This document shows, piece after piece, positions 1 through 9,178 of a stretch of DNA of 42,520 nt; position 1 is the stretch's first letter, and every line of letters begins with the position of its first letter. The stretch lies in NCBI GenBank assembly GCA_009836625.1, contig VXVC01000011.1:1-42520 (forward strand), written 5' to 3'. The notes beneath the pieces are model-generated. The model was not told where the DNA came from. It was given only the letters and a program-made list of their open reading frames with translations, and searched no databases. This DNA is from Holophagales bacterium (GTDB lineage Bacteria > Acidobacteriota > Thermoanaerobaculia > Multivoradales > Multivoraceae). The translations under genes and the position numbers were made by a program.

Positions 1-241
1 CACTCCTGAACGAGACGACCCGCGGATCCCGCTCCAGCACCTTCCGAACGATCTGCCGCTGCACCCCGATGCCCCGCCCGTGAATGATCCGCACCTCGCG
101 AAACCCCTTCTCGTACGCAGCATCCAGGTAACTCTCGACGACATCCTGTACCTCGCGCGGCTGAAACGGATGCAGGTCCATCTCATCCCCGATGGGAACT
201 TCTACGACATCGTCGGGTGTGAGTTCGTCTTCCGGGTTCAT
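1..241 (-). CDS. Small stand-alone Smr-domain protein (3' end outside window)
   Basis: The ATG is at 241-239 and the frame runs off the left edge, so 80 codons are visible. The protein has a short acidic N-terminus and then an Smr (MutS2 C-terminal) domain: LDLHPF at about residues 21-26, then GFREVRIIHGRGIG at about 49-62, the HGRG turn expected of the family. Smr domains act as nucleases or nucleic-acid binders; small stand-alone versions are common and their exact role is mostly unknown. With no MutS core before it, this is not MutS2. It is the last minus-strand gene of the murB side and is separated from the outer-membrane protein gene by an inverted-repeat element. Most of the domain is present; the C-terminal residues are missing only because of the window edge. 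Confidence 0.85.
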   Translation of the reverse strand, partial: MNPEDELTPDDVVEVPIGDEMDLHPFQPREVQDVVESYLDAAYEKGFREVRIIHGRGIGVQRQIVRKVLERDPRVVSFRS

Positions 242-281
242 TTCTGAAGAGATAGGGGCTGATTTGTTCGAAGAGACTCGC

Positions 282-458
282 GCAGTGAGGGGATCGGGAG
301 GGGAGGCTCCCAGCGGGCTGGAGCCAAGCGACTTCCGACGACCTTACGGCAACCGCCATCCTGGCGAAGCGCCGGCGACCGAAGCGAGCGCTGACTTTCC
401 CTCTACCGAGAGAGCGCGAGCGTCCGATGGGAGCCTCCCCTCCCGATCTCCTCACTGC
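282..458. repeat. 177-bp element with 31-bp near-perfect terminal inverted repeats
   Basis: Bases 282-312 and 428-458 are reverse complements over 31 positions with one mismatch, enclosing a 115-bp centre. The centre holds smaller hairpins, for example GGCTCC (305-310) with GGAGCC (320-325) and GGCGAAGCGCC at 363-373. The element fills nearly the whole gap between the Smr gene and the outer-membrane protein gene. I see no open frame of its own and no obvious target-site duplication. It could be a MITE-like or REP-like intergenic repeat, a structured RNA, or a strong transcription barrier. No second copy is evident in this window. Confidence 0.7.
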
Positions 459-463
459 TCCGC

Positions 464-3391
464 TCAGAACAGCTTCAGCACCGCGATGAAGGCGCTCCAG
501 CCGTCGTCGGGGCCGGCGAGGGCGTGGCCTATGTCCATGTTGACGACGGTGCCCCAGGGGCCGATGAAGGTGCCGACGATGCCGGCGCCGGCGAGCAGTT
601 CGCGGTCGAGGCCGGAGGCGGCGTCGGTGGCCCAGGCGGCGTCGCCGACGAGGTCGATGCGGAAGATCTCGCCGAGTTCGAAGCCGTAGCTCACATGAGC
701 GGCGGCGGCGCGTTCGGCCCTTACCTTGTCGCTCTGGTAGCCGTGGACGTTGACGTCCGAGAAGAAGCCGAACTCGTACTTGCTGAAGCGGTCCAGGTCG
801 CTGCCGTCGACGTACTCGAGGGCCACGCCGAACTTCTGGAACTTCGGCAAGTGCCAGGTCTTGGCGACGCCGACGTTCCAGAGCGTGTAGCTGTCCGGGG
901 TCAGGTTGGCGGCGGCCAGACCCCAGGGTTGCCACTCGTCGCGCAGGTTCCACGAGCCGCCGGCGACGAGCCGGTAGCCCGAGCGGATGTAGCGAACGAT
1001 GGCGCCGAAGCTGTGGCTCAGGTGGTCCGAGGGCAGGACGAAGTTCTCGCCCGTCTCGTCGGCGCGCTGAAAGTTGTGCCAGGACAGCTCGTAGCGGAGG
1101 TCGAGCTTGGTGAAGCTGCCGAGCGGGCGGCCCAGGCTGAAGTCGATGTTCGGACGTAGCCGCTCGACGTTCTCCGTCGGCGATTCGACGCCTTCCCGGT
1201 AGAGCACGTCCTCGCCCGCGAACGCGAGCGCGAAGACGTCGACGCCGGCGTCCCAGCGGGAGCCGAACAGGCTCGGGTTCGCGATGTCGGCGAGAATGAG
1301 CGGCCCGGCGATGAAGAGGTCGGCCTGCGTGCCGGTGCCCCGCCAGTCGAAGGACAGCCAGTTCACCCCGCCCAATGGCAGCGGACCGTCCTGGGCCTCG
1401 TCGTAGAAGGCGCCGCCGAGGAGGAACATCCGCGTCTTGTCTTCCTCCTTGACCACGCGTTCGCCGGTCTCCCGGTCGAGCTCGAGGTAGCGGAGGCCTA
1501 CCTCCGTGTCGCGCACCATCGTCGTTTCGGAGGCGAGGGTGGCGTCGCGTCGCGCGTCGAAGTCGGATGGGTTGATCCGGATCCCGGTCAGCTCGATCTC
1601 CCGTTCGACGATCGTGGTCGCGTTCAGGACCGAGAACAACTGCTGGCCGATGACCCGGGTCGGCAGCCAGTAGGACCACCGCTCCCACGCCGCCGGCTGG
1701 CCTGCCGCGTCCACTGGGGTGTAGAACGTCGTCTCGTCGTTGGACAGCACGTCTCCGGTCAGTCCGAGCTGAACCGCGCGCGTCTTCACCCGCGCGTAGA
1801 TCTCGCGGTCCACCCAGACCGTGCCGCGAAACAGGCTGCGTCCCTCGGTCAGCGCCTCCGCCGGCTCGAAGTCGACGACCCAGGTGTCACGGCCTTCCAC
1901 CGTCGCCGTGCCCCGCAGCCGGTAGCGGTACTCCCTGGTGAACGTGATCTCGGCCGGCATCGCCGCCGCCTTCTCCGGCTGGATCAGGGGGATCTCGGGG
2001 ATCCGCTTGCGGCGCCAGCGGATGCCGTTGACGTAGAAGTTGTTCCAGGCCCAGTCGAAGCCCGCGCCCTGGCGGAAGAAGAAGGGACCCTGGAAGGTCG
2101 CGTCGACCGACTGGACGCCGGTGCCCAGCTGGAACCGGAGCGACGTCGTGTTCGTGGCGCTGTAGTTCGCGATCCGGCGCGACTGATCGTCCTCGAAGGC
2201 CTGCAGGCGGCGCAGGATCTCGCCGACCGGGATGCGGCGGGTGTCGGCGACCGTGAGCGCCTCCTCGACGCTCTCGGCGCCGTCGAGCCCGACCGCCAGA
2301 TCCCGCTCCAGGCGGAACACGAAGGGCTCGGCGGCGTCCCTCAGTTCGAGTTCGTAGCCGTTACGGGTACGGCGTCCGCCGAAGACGAGGTCCGACTCGC
2401 CGGTCGCCGGGTCGAAGCGCGCCGGCGACCCGATCTGCCGGTCGCTGAAGCGGAGCGTGAACGGTCCGCCCTCCGCGGGAGGCGACACGACGATCCGCAG
2501 GCTCAGGTCTTCCCCGCGGACGAAGCTCCAGGCTTCGGCGCCCGCGGGAGTGGAGTAGGGATCGAACGTGACGTCGCCCGAGAACTCCTGGGCGATCAGC
2601 CGGGCGGCACGAACCGTCGCCGCGTCGGCGCCGGCCTCGCCGGAAAGCGGGAACAGGGAGAGCGAGGCGCCCGCCTCGGCTTCGGCCGCGGCCCGCACCA
2701 GCGTCGCGCCCTCGCCGCTCGCGGCTGCCGCGTTCGTCTCGAGCGCGACGAGCGCGTCCGGGTCGAGCTCCCGGATGAGCTGCTTCAGTTCCGGTACGTC
2801 GGTGCGGCCCGGCCTGAACGCGACGCCGTCGAGGTAGGCGTCGAGTTCCTGGGCGTACAGCGCCCGGACCAGCTCCGGGTCGGGCGGCAGCGGCTCGGTG
2901 ACGACGGCGGCGTCCGGCTGCGCTCCCGAAACGGCGACCGATGCCCGCTTGAGCGCGAGCGCATACTCCTGGACAGCCTGCGGTTCGTTGAGGAGATCCC
3001 CCGGCCAGTCGAGCTGAAACAGGGAACCGGCCGTCGCGGTGCGGGCGAGTTCGGCGAGCCGCTCGAGTTCCGCCGTCAGGTCTTCGCCCCGTTCGGCCGG
3101 AGGCGGCGGAGCGGCGAATCGAACCGCGTACCAAGGCAGCGCACCCGCGGCCCGGAGCGTCGAGGCCGCCTCGCGCGCGGCCGCTACGGCTGCGTCGTCG
3201 GCCAGCTCCACCGGCCACTTGACGACGAGCACGGCGTCTTCCGGCAGTGCCGGCAGCGTGCCCAGCAGGTCCGCCGTGGCAGCGGGGTCGTCGGTCGCCA
3301 GACCGACGCACGGGTTGCAGGGTAACTGCGCCAGCGCCGGCAGGGCGCCCGCGAGGAGGAGCAGGATCGCAGCGGAGGTTCGTTTGAGCAT
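464..3391 (-). CDS. Large outer-membrane protein: TIM-barrel-like N-region, LolA-like middle, beta-barrel C-terminus
   Basis: The ATG at 3391-3389 is chosen because it begins a clean signal peptide (MLKRTSAAILLLLAGALPAL, cleavage near AQ); an upstream ATG in frame would bury it. The 975-residue product appears to have three parts. Residues of roughly 35-270 alternate hydrophobic strands and helices with phrases such as GSLFQLDWPGD and DAYLDGVAFRPG, which resemble a TIM-barrel or glycoside-hydrolase-like fold. A middle part (about 380-620) contains RYRLRGTATVEGRDTWVVDF and GTVWVDREIYARVKT, resembling LolA/RseB-like or outer-membrane lipoprotein-sorting folds. The last third is rich in alternating aromatic strands and ends in Phe, the usual C-terminal signal of BAM-assembled barrels. 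It lies 62 bp downstream of murB on the same strand. Function is unknown; the domain calls come from sequence style, not a search. Confidence 0.75.
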   Translation of the reverse strand: MLKRTSAAILLLLAGALPALAQLPCNPCVGLATDDPAATADLLGTLPALPEDAVLVVKWPVELADDAAVAAAREAASTLRAAGALPWYAVRFAAPPPPAERGEDLTAELERLAELARTATAGSLFQLDWPGDLLNEPQAVQEYALALKRASVAVSGAQPDAAVVTEPLPPDPELVRALYAQELDAYLDGVAFRPGRTDVPELKQLIRELDPDALVALETNAAAASGEGATLVRAAAEAEAGASLSLFPLSGEAGADAATVRAARLIAQEFSGDVTFDPYSTPAGAEAWSFVRGEDLSLRIVVSPPAEGGPFTLRFSDRQIGSPARFDPATGESDLVFGGRRTRNGYELELRDAAEPFVFRLERDLAVGLDGAESVEEALTVADTRRIPVGEILRRLQAFEDDQSRRIANYSATNTTSLRFQLGTGVQSVDATFQGPFFFRQGAGFDWAWNNFYVNGIRWRRKRIPEIPLIQPEKAAAMPAEITFTREYRYRLRGTATVEGRDTWVVDFEPAEALTEGRSLFRGTVWVDREIYARVKTRAVQLGLTGDVLSNDETTFYTPVDAAGQPAAWERWSYWLPTRVIGQQLFSVLNATTIVEREIELTGIRINPSDFDARRDATLASETTMVRDTEVGLRYLELDRETGERVVKEEDKTRMFLLGGAFYDEAQDGPLPLGGVNWLSFDWRGTGTQADLFIAGPLILADIANPSLFGSRWDAGVDVFALAFAGEDVLYREGVESPTENVERLRPNIDFSLGRPLGSFTKLDLRYELSWHNFQRADETGENFVLPSDHLSHSFGAIVRYIRSGYRLVAGGSWNLRDEWQPWGLAAANLTPDSYTLWNVGVAKTWHLPKFQKFGVALEYVDGSDLDRFSKYEFGFFSDVNVHGYQSDKVRAERAAAAHVSYGFELGEIFRIDLVGDAAWATDAASGLDRELLAGAGIVGTFIGPWGTVVNMDIGHALAGPDDGWSAFIAVLKLF

Positions 3392-3453
3392 GTGCGTGGG
3401 ATCTTCGTGGTGGTTCGGACGAGGCTCTGGCCGGGACAACAGCGAAAGCGCCC

Positions 3454-4470
3454 TCAGATTCCCGGCGCGGCGGTCCGGCGCCAGAACTCGTCCGCCAGAT
3501 CGCCCGCGAGCACGATCTCGGGGCGCAGTTCGACGTTGAAGCGATCCCGCACGGCCCGGTGGGCCGTGATCATCAGATCGAGGACGTCGGCGGCTCGGGC
3601 GTTCTCCTGGTTGACGATCACGTTCGCGTGGCGCCGGCTGATCTCGGCGCCGCCGCTGGTCGCGCCCTTGAGACCGCAGGCCTCGATCAGCCGGCCGGCG
3701 AAGTCGCCCTCCGGGTTGCGGAACACCGAGCCGGCGTTCGGCTTGCCCGACGGCAGGCTCTCCCAGCGCCGGCGGTTCAGTTCGTTGATCCGCTCGAGCG
3801 CCGAGGCGCCGTCGCCCCGGCGGAGCCGGAACTCGGCGCGGGTGACGATCGCTTCCGTTCCCTGGAGATTCGTCGTTCGGTAGCCGGGCTCGAGGTCCGC
3901 GGTGGTCAGGGTTTCGACAGGCTGGCCGGGCCGAGCCACGCGCACCTCGGCGAGCACGTCCCCGATCTCAGTGCCGTAGCAGCCCGCGTTCATAACGACC
4001 GCGCCGCCGACGGTCGACGGAAAACCGGACAGCGCCTCGAGACCGAGCAGATCCTGCTTCGCCGTGTCCCGGGCCAGCCTGGCGAGAGTGACGCCGGCCC
4101 CGGCGCGCACCGTTTCACCCTCGACCTCGACCTGTTCCAGCTCCCCGCGGAGGCGGCAGACGATGCCCCGCATGCCGCCGTCCGGGAAGAGGACGTTCGA
4201 ACCGTGGCCGTGGAGGTGGAGTTCCAGCGCTGCCTTCCGGGCGACAGTCAGTACTTCGGTGAGCGCCGCCTCGGACTCGACTCGCACGAAGAACTCGGCC
4301 GGACCGCCGATCCGCAGGGTGGTGACGGAAGCGAGGCGCACCGCTTCGCGGACCTCGACGCCGGGGATGGAGGCGAGCCGATCCCGTGTTTTCAGGTTGA
4401 CGCCCTCGGGGGGCTGCAATACGCTGACCGCGCCCTTGTCGATGCTGGCTGTCACGTTCTTCCACGCCAC
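3454..4470 (-). CDS. murB: UDP-N-acetylenolpyruvoylglucosamine reductase MurB
   Basis: MurB is the FAD/NADPH enzyme that reduces UDP-GlcNAc-enolpyruvate to UDP-MurNAc in cytoplasmic peptidoglycan precursor synthesis. The 338-residue product has the FAD-binding landmarks TLRIGGPAEF (51-60), GHGSNVLF (88-95) and GFPSTVGGAVVMNAGCYG (149-166). The second domain has KPNAGSVFRNP (243-253), with catalytic Ser248 as proton donor, then GLKG and AEISRRHANVIVN, and a final RPEIVL with the conserved Glu319. The length and the SVFRNP spacing fit the shorter type II enzymes. The annotated start is GTG; about 30 residues precede the usual family start, so a later start is possible. The gene is divergent from recA. 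Confidence 0.96.
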   Translation of the reverse strand: MAWKNVTASIDKGAVSVLQPPEGVNLKTRDRLASIPGVEVREAVRLASVTTLRIGGPAEFFVRVESEAALTEVLTVARKAALELHLHGHGSNVLFPDGGMRGIVCRLRGELEQVEVEGETVRAGAGVTLARLARDTAKQDLLGLEALSGFPSTVGGAVVMNAGCYGTEIGDVLAEVRVARPGQPVETLTTADLEPGYRTTNLQGTEAIVTRAEFRLRRGDGASALERINELNRRRWESLPSGKPNAGSVFRNPEGDFAGRLIEACGLKGATSGGAEISRRHANVIVNQENARAADVLDLMITAHRAVRDRFNVELRPEIVLAGDLADEFWRRTAAPGI

Positions 4471-4675
4471 GTCGCCGAGCGTCCGCAGCGGCCAACTCCC
4501 GACCTCCGTTCAACCGTCTGACGATCCAGGGGAGCGCCGAACCGGTCGCGCGGGAGTATAGCCACGCGCACTCTCCGGCCATGCCGGAACGGCGCCGTGA
4601 CGGTCTCCAGGGCGTGACGCTCGCAACCCATCTGGCACGCCAAGCCTCCACCACACCCTCAGGAGAAAGCAACCC

Positions 4676-5737
4676 ATGAAGCAGGCCCGCGCGAATGCAC
4701 AGAAGGGAGCCGGCCGCAAGGAGGCCATCTCGGGCGCGCTCACCCAGATCGAACGGCAGTTCGGCAAGGGCGCGATCATGCGCCTCGGCGAACAGGAGAA
4801 CCTCGGCATCGAGTCGATCTCGACCGGATCGCTCGCCGTCGACCATGCAATCGGCACCGGCGGTTTCCCGCGGGGCCGCGTTGTCGAGGTCTACGGCCCG
4901 GAGTCGAGCGGCAAGACGACGCTGGCCCTCTCGGTCACCGGCCAGGCTCAGCGCGCCGGCGGCACCGCCGCCTTCATCGATGCCGAGCACGCCCTCGACG
5001 CCGAGTACGCGGAGAAGATCGGCGTCAACATCGACGAACTCCTCGTCTCCCAGCCTGACAGCGGCGAGCAGGCGCTCGAGATCGCCGAGATGCTCGTGCG
5101 CTCGAACGCGCTCGACATAGTCGTGATCGACTCGGTCGCCGCGCTCGTGCCGCGGGCCGAGCTCGAAGGCGAGATGGGCGATTCCCACGTCGGCCTGCAG
5201 GCGCGCCTCATGTCCCAGGCGCTCCGCAAGCTGACCGCGATCGTCGCCAAGTCGAGGACGACGCTCGTCTTCATCAACCAGATCCGCGAGAAGATCGGCG
5301 TCATGTTCGGGTCGCCCGAGACGACCACCGGCGGCCGCGCGCTCAAGTTCTACTCTTCCGTCCGAATCGATATCCGGCGCATCGCCGCGCTCAAGGACGG
5401 CGACCAGGTCGTCGGCTCACGGGTCCGCGTCAAGGTCGTCAAGAACAAGGTCGCGCCGCCCTTCCGGGTCGCCGAGTTCGACATCGACTACGGCGAAGGC
5501 ATCTCCCGCGTCGGCGAGTTGATTGACCTCGGCATCCAGCACAAACAGGTCATGAAGAGCGGCGCCTGGTTCTCCGCCGGCGACACCAGGCTCGGCCAGG
5601 GCCGCGAGAACGCCAAGCAGTTCCTCCGCGACAACGCCGACCTCGCCGACGACATCGAAAGCCACCTCCGCTCCGAACTCGGCCTGCCACCCATCGTCGT
5701 AGCCCCTTCCGGCGACCAGGCCGCCGCTGCCGGGTAG
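4676..5737 (+). CDS. recA: Recombinase RecA
   Basis: RecA forms ATP-dependent filaments on single-stranded DNA for homologous recombination and stimulates LexA-type self-cleavage. The 353-residue product has Walker A GPESSGKT (74-81), Walker [10 protein letters not shown] (about 147-155) and the L2 DNA-binding loop beginning [20 protein letters not shown] (201-220). The N-terminal segment [16 protein letters not shown] and the acidic, Ala-rich tail are typical. The start is fixed by AGGAG at 4661-4665, ten bases before ATG. A TATAGC hexamer at 4557-4562 could be a -10 element, but I find no convincing -35 and no recognisable LexA box in the 205-bp gap to murB. A hairpin, GCCGCT (5723-5728) with AGCGGC (5736-5741), spans the stop codon but lacks a T tract. 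Confidence 0.98.
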   Translation: MKQARANAQKGAGRKEAISGALTQIERQFGKGAIMRLGEQENLGIESISTGSLAVDHAIGTGGFPRGRVVEVYGPESSGKTTLALSVTGQAQRAGGTAAFIDAEHALDAEYAEKIGVNIDELLVSQPDSGEQALEIAEMLVRSNALDIVVIDSVAALVPRAELEGEMGDSHVGLQARLMSQALRKLTAIVAKSRTTLVFINQIREKIGVMFGSPETTTGGRALKFYSSVRIDIRRIAALKDGDQVVGSRVRVKVVKNKVAPPFRVAEFDIDYGEGISRVGELIDLGIQHKQVMKSGAWFSAGDTRLGQGRENAKQFLRDNADLADDIESHLRSELGLPPIVVAPSGDQAAAAG

Positions 5738-5822
5738 CGGCGCCGGCGCAGACTGGTCGGTGTCGGACACGCTATTCTCTAGCGCAGGCGGAGTGATTCC
5801 GGATCGAGGGAAGGGAGAGGGC

Positions 5823-6347
5823 ATGAAGAGGATTGAGGATCGGACATCGCGGTGGCAGTTGGGTGCGTTGGCGTTTGCTGTGGTCGCCTTGTTCCTGCTG
5901 GCCGCTTGTGCGGGCGAGGGAGGCGTTTCCGGTGCCCGCGCCGGGTACATCGCGGAGATGGGGTCGTTCTCGGTTGTAGCGCCTGCGATGGCCGAGGAAG
6001 CGGCGGAAGACGCCGAGGCCGACGCTGAAACCACTGAAGAGGCTGCTGCACCGGCTGAGCCCGCGATGGTTACCGTTCTGCTCGACTTCCTGATTCACAA
6101 CGAGGGCTCCGGAACGCTCGACGGCGTGACGGTCGACCTCACGATCGCCGACCCGGACGGCAACGAGAAAGAACGCCATCTCCTCTGGGTCGACACCACC
6201 GGTCTGACCAAGGGTTCGCAGCGGCAGGTCGCCCATGAACTGACCGATGTCGCCTACGTTGAGGGCGACGGCTTCCACGTCGAGGTTCGTCACCCGATCC
6301 CGATGGAGGAGCGCGGCGACTACGCCGAGTTCGACGCCGAGAACTAG
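5823..6347 (+). CDS. Small lipoprotein of unknown function
   Basis: The ATG at 5823 follows a purine-rich GGGAGAGGGC and starts a lipoprotein signal peptide: a charged N-region, a hydrophobic core, and the lipobox LLAAC with Cys29 as lipidation site. The frame is open farther upstream, but that would misplace the signal. After the Cys comes an Ala/Glu-rich low-complexity linker (about residues 58-80). A compact domain of roughly 90 residues follows, containing VTVLLDFLIHNEGSGTLDGV and DLTIADPDGNEKE, which looks like a small beta-sandwich (FxLyD-like). I cannot name the family. It lies 85 bp after recA and converges on the sugar-transferase gene. Confidence 0.8.
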   Translation: MKRIEDRTSRWQLGALAFAVVALFLLAACAGEGGVSGARAGYIAEMGSFSVVAPAMAEEAAEDAEADAETTEEAAAPAEPAMVTVLLDFLIHNEGSGTLDGVTVDLTIADPDGNEKERHLLWVDTTGLTKGSQRQVAHELTDVAYVEGDGFHVEVRHPIPMEERGDYAEFDAEN

Positions 6348-6422
6348 GAAGCAGCGCTCATGAGGAGCGCGCCCAGCCGAGCCCGCATCCCGCCGCAGAC
6401 GGGCCAAACCGCCGTCGCGCCG

Positions 6423-7850
6423 TCAGTAAGCGTTCTTCGTCAGGCCGCGGCGGAGGGTGAGCCAGAGGATCTGGAGGTCGAGGCGGAGGCTCCAGTTTTC
6501 GATGTAGTAGAGGTCGTACTGGATGCGTTTGCGGATGGAGGTGTTGCCGCGCCAGCCGTGGACCTGGGCCCAGCCGGTGAGGCCGGACTTGACGCGGTGG
6601 CGGAGCATGTAGTTCGGGATTTTGTCGCGGAACTCGCGGACGAAGGCGGGGCGTTCGGGGCGGGGTCCGACGCACGACATGTCGCCGAGGAAGATGTTCC
6701 AGAGCTGGGGCAGTTCGTCGATCGACCAGCGGCGCAGGAAGGCGCCGATGCGGGTGCGGCGGGGGTCGTCTTCCGTTGCCCAGACGGGGCCGGTCGAGGA
6801 CTCGGCGCCCACTCGCATCGAGCGGAGCTTGAGGATCATGAAAGAGCGGCCGTCGAGGCCCATCCGCTCCTGGCGGTAGAAGAGCGGGCCCCGGTCCTCC
6901 AGCTTGATCAGCAGCATGACGACCGGCAGGAAGGGCAGGAGCGCGACCATCGCGGCGGCGGAGAGGACGACGTCCATCGTGCGCTTGGCCAGGCTGGACC
7001 AGCCCTCCATCGGGACGTGGGAGAGGTTGATGACCGGCGTGCCGTCGACGTCCTCGATCTCGGCGCGCAGCGTCGCGTACTGGAGAACGTTCGGGACGAG
7101 GCGGATCTCGATCAGTTCGTTGCCGATGCGGTCGAGCAGGTCGAGGATCTTGCGATGGGCGGCAAACGGCAGGGCGATCATCACCTGGTCGACGCCGTGT
7201 TGTTCGATCGTCCCCTCCAGATCGTCCAGGGTGCCGAGGACCTGCACGCCGTCGCCGATTTCGGCGTGCAGCTTCTCCGGATCGTCGTCGAGGAACCCGA
7301 CGACCTCGTAGCCGAGCTCCCGGTGACGGACCAGCTTGGCCGCGATCTCCTCGCCGCTGTCGCCGGCGCCGACGATCAGGATGCGGCGCACGTTATGACC
7401 GCGGCGGCGAACCGTGCGCAGGAAGGCGCGGGTCACCAGCCGCAGGAAGGCGACGAGGAAGATGTCGGTGACGACGAACAGGGCGAAGAACGCCCGGCTG
7501 TAGGAGAAGGGATCGTCCGTGCCGGCCTGGGTCAGGCGGTCGAAGGTCAGGGCCGAGGTCAGGATGACCAGCGCCAGCACGGTGGCGACGACGATGCTGA
7601 TCATCTCGTCCACCCGGCTGTGCCCGCGGCGGATGCGGTAGAGGCCGTGGAAGTAGTAGACGGTGGGCCAGATCAGGACGATGAACGGCAGCATCCTGAG
7701 ATATGGCTCGAAGTCGGGCACCGACTTCGTGATCTCGATCACCGGCTGGACGAACCGCAGGTACCAGGCCAGGAAGAAGGCCCCGACGGTCGCGGCGATG
7801 TCGCCGCCCAGGTTCAGGGCGGCGGTGACGCGAAGTTGCTTGTGAAGCAC
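6423..7850 (-). CDS. Polyprenyl-phosphate hexose-1-phosphate transferase (WcaJ-like)
   Basis: This integral membrane enzyme transfers a sugar-1-phosphate from a nucleotide sugar to undecaprenyl phosphate, the first step in building an exopolysaccharide or O-unit. The 475-residue product has four to five N-terminal membrane segments (about 10-150). A CoA/NAD-binding-like soluble domain follows (RRILIVGAGDSGEEIA), then a membrane re-entrant helix and the bacterial sugar transferase domain: KRTMDVVLSAA, FYRQERMGLDGRSFMILKLR, LRRWSIDELPQLWNI, GDMSCVGPRPERP and GLTGWAQVHGWRGNTS. The start is GTG with CAGGA about ten bases upstream. The glycosyltransferase gene lies directly upstream on the same strand. 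The sugar specificity cannot be read from sequence; glucose or galactose is most likely. Confidence 0.93.
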   Translation of the reverse strand: MLHKQLRVTAALNLGGDIAATVGAFFLAWYLRFVQPVIEITKSVPDFEPYLRMLPFIVLIWPTVYYFHGLYRIRRGHSRVDEMISIVVATVLALVILTSALTFDRLTQAGTDDPFSYSRAFFALFVVTDIFLVAFLRLVTRAFLRTVRRRGHNVRRILIVGAGDSGEEIAAKLVRHRELGYEVVGFLDDDPEKLHAEIGDGVQVLGTLDDLEGTIEQHGVDQVMIALPFAAHRKILDLLDRIGNELIEIRLVPNVLQYATLRAEIEDVDGTPVINLSHVPMEGWSSLAKRTMDVVLSAAAMVALLPFLPVVMLLIKLEDRGPLFYRQERMGLDGRSFMILKLRSMRVGAESSTGPVWATEDDPRRTRIGAFLRRWSIDELPQLWNIFLGDMSCVGPRPERPAFVREFRDKIPNYMLRHRVKSGLTGWAQVHGWRGNTSIRKRIQYDLYYIENWSLRLDLQILWLTLRRGLTKNAY

Positions 7851-7952
7851 GGTCTTCAGTCCTGCGAGGTCATCGCCGCTCGATCGCGAGGGCGCCGGAT
7901 GCTACCAGCCGGAGTCGCGGTGAGGAGCCGCGGCGCGGAGCGCATCCGGGCC

Positions 7953-9095
7953 TCAGTCACCGGCCTGCCGCAGGACCTCCCGGTAGATGTCCAGGGTGCT
8001 CTCGGCCGCTTCTTCCCACCGGAAGCGGGCCGACCGTTCGCCGGCGCGGCCGGCCAACCGCCTCGCGTGGTCGCGGTTTCCCATGCAGCGCTCGATCGCC
8101 CTGGCGATCTCCTTCACCTCGAGCGGGTTCACGAGTTCCGCGTAGCCCTGGGCGATCTCCTTGAGCGACGACGTGTTCGAGGTGATGACCGGTACGCCAG
8201 AGGCCATCGCCTCCACGACGGGCAGTCCGAAGCCCTCGTAGAGGGTGGGGTAGAGGAACAGACTCGCCCCCTGGTAGAGAGCCGGCAGAACCTCGCCGTC
8301 CACGTGGCCCAGCAGACGGATGTGATCGGCGATTCCGAGCTGGCGGGCTCGCCGTTCCAGCTTGAAGTCGCTGCCCGGACGGGCGCCGACGCAGACGAGC
8401 GGAGCATCGAAGCCGGCCCGCGACCGGGCCCGCGCGTAGGCCTGGATCACCCGGTCGAGGTTCTTGTGAGGCTTCGGGTTGCCGACGAACAGCAGGTAGG
8501 GACGGTGTACGCCGACTTCGTCCAGGGCGGCGCGGCGTTCGTCTTCCGGCAGCGGCCGGCGGAAGCGGTCCTCCACGCCGTTGTAGACGACGCGGATCTT
8601 GTCCTCGTCGACGCTGAAGTAGTCGAGGACGTCATTGCGCGTGTTGTTCGACACGGCAACGATCCGGTCTGCCCGGGCGACGCTGTGGCGGAACATCCCC
8701 TGGGCGTAGAAGGACGCAGCGCGGTTGGGCAGGAATCCGGGATAGAGGAGGTGAATGATGTCGTGGATCGTGACCACGGTCGGACAGGGCACGACGGCCG
8801 GCAGGACGTAGTGGGTGGCATGGTAGAGGTCCAGTCGCGACCGCCAGATGCGCCAGCTCATCATTCCGATCTCACGCAGCGAGTACACGGGCGAACGTTC
8901 GACGACGCATCGGAAGTTCGGCGGCAGGTCGGCCGCGAAGTCCCGGTCCTCGGGTCGCACGAACAGGACGTACTCGTTGCCGGTGGGCGTGTCGCTCGCG
9001 CCTTCGATGCGGGCCAGACCGTGGATCAGGTTCGTCACGTAGACGCCGATGCCGAAGTCGCGCACTTTCCGGGCGTCCATGCCGATCCTGGCCAC
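7953..9095 (-). CDS. GT4-type glycosyltransferase
   Basis: The 380-residue product has the GT-B fold of family GT4. The N-terminal domain begins RIGMDARKVRDFGIGVYVTN, the classic start for these enzymes, and contains VVTIHDIIHLLYPGF. The C-terminal nucleotide-sugar domain has LLFVGNPKPHKNLDRVI, RLLGHVDGEVLPALY and the E-x7-E motif in PTLYEGFGLPVVEAMASGVPV. It probably extends a lipid-linked oligosaccharide begun by the adjacent sugar transferase, about 100 bp downstream on the same strand. The GTG at 9095 is chosen because it gives the full first beta strand; an ATG five codons later would remove part of it. Donor and acceptor sugars are unknown. Confidence 0.92.
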   Translation of the reverse strand: MARIGMDARKVRDFGIGVYVTNLIHGLARIEGASDTPTGNEYVLFVRPEDRDFAADLPPNFRCVVERSPVYSLREIGMMSWRIWRSRLDLYHATHYVLPAVVPCPTVVTIHDIIHLLYPGFLPNRAASFYAQGMFRHSVARADRIVAVSNNTRNDVLDYFSVDEDKIRVVYNGVEDRFRRPLPEDERRAALDEVGVHRPYLLFVGNPKPHKNLDRVIQAYARARSRAGFDAPLVCVGARPGSDFKLERRARQLGIADHIRLLGHVDGEVLPALYQGASLFLYPTLYEGFGLPVVEAMASGVPVITSNTSSLKEIAQGYAELVNPLEVKEIARAIERCMGNRDHARRLAGRAGERSARFRWEEAAESTLDIYREVLRQAGD

Positions 9096-9150
9096 GGAGC
9101 AAGCCTAGCGCCGACAGGGCCGGCGCCAGGGCCGCCAGAGCGTGAAGGCG

Positions 9151-9178
9151 TTGACAAGTGACGGTAACGATTCATAGC
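9151..9178 (+). promoter_or_regulatory. Candidate sigma-70 promoter of the yceD-rpmF-plsX-fab cluster
   Basis: TTGACA (9151-9156) is a perfect -35 match, followed after 16 bases by CATAGC (9173-9178), a weaker -10. It is the only such pairing in the 196-bp divergent gap between the GT4 gene and yceD, and it points toward yceD. The predicted transcript start would be near 9185, giving an untranslated leader of about 107 bases. Confidence 0.45.

Noticed and set aside
183..1688. Second minus-strand frame overlapping the outer-membrane protein gene
   Set aside because: Arg/Pro-rich translation without domains; the other frame carries the signal peptide and barrel.
4471..4675. LexA box upstream of recA
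   Set aside because: I looked for palindromic SOS-type operators and found none convincing; acidobacterial LexA sites are not well defined enough to claim one.
6360..9161. 933-codon plus-strand frame opposite the sugar transferase and glycosyltransferase genes
   Set aside because: It is antisense to two genes with clear family motifs, and its product is a low-complexity mix of Asp, Val, Glu and Gly without domains.
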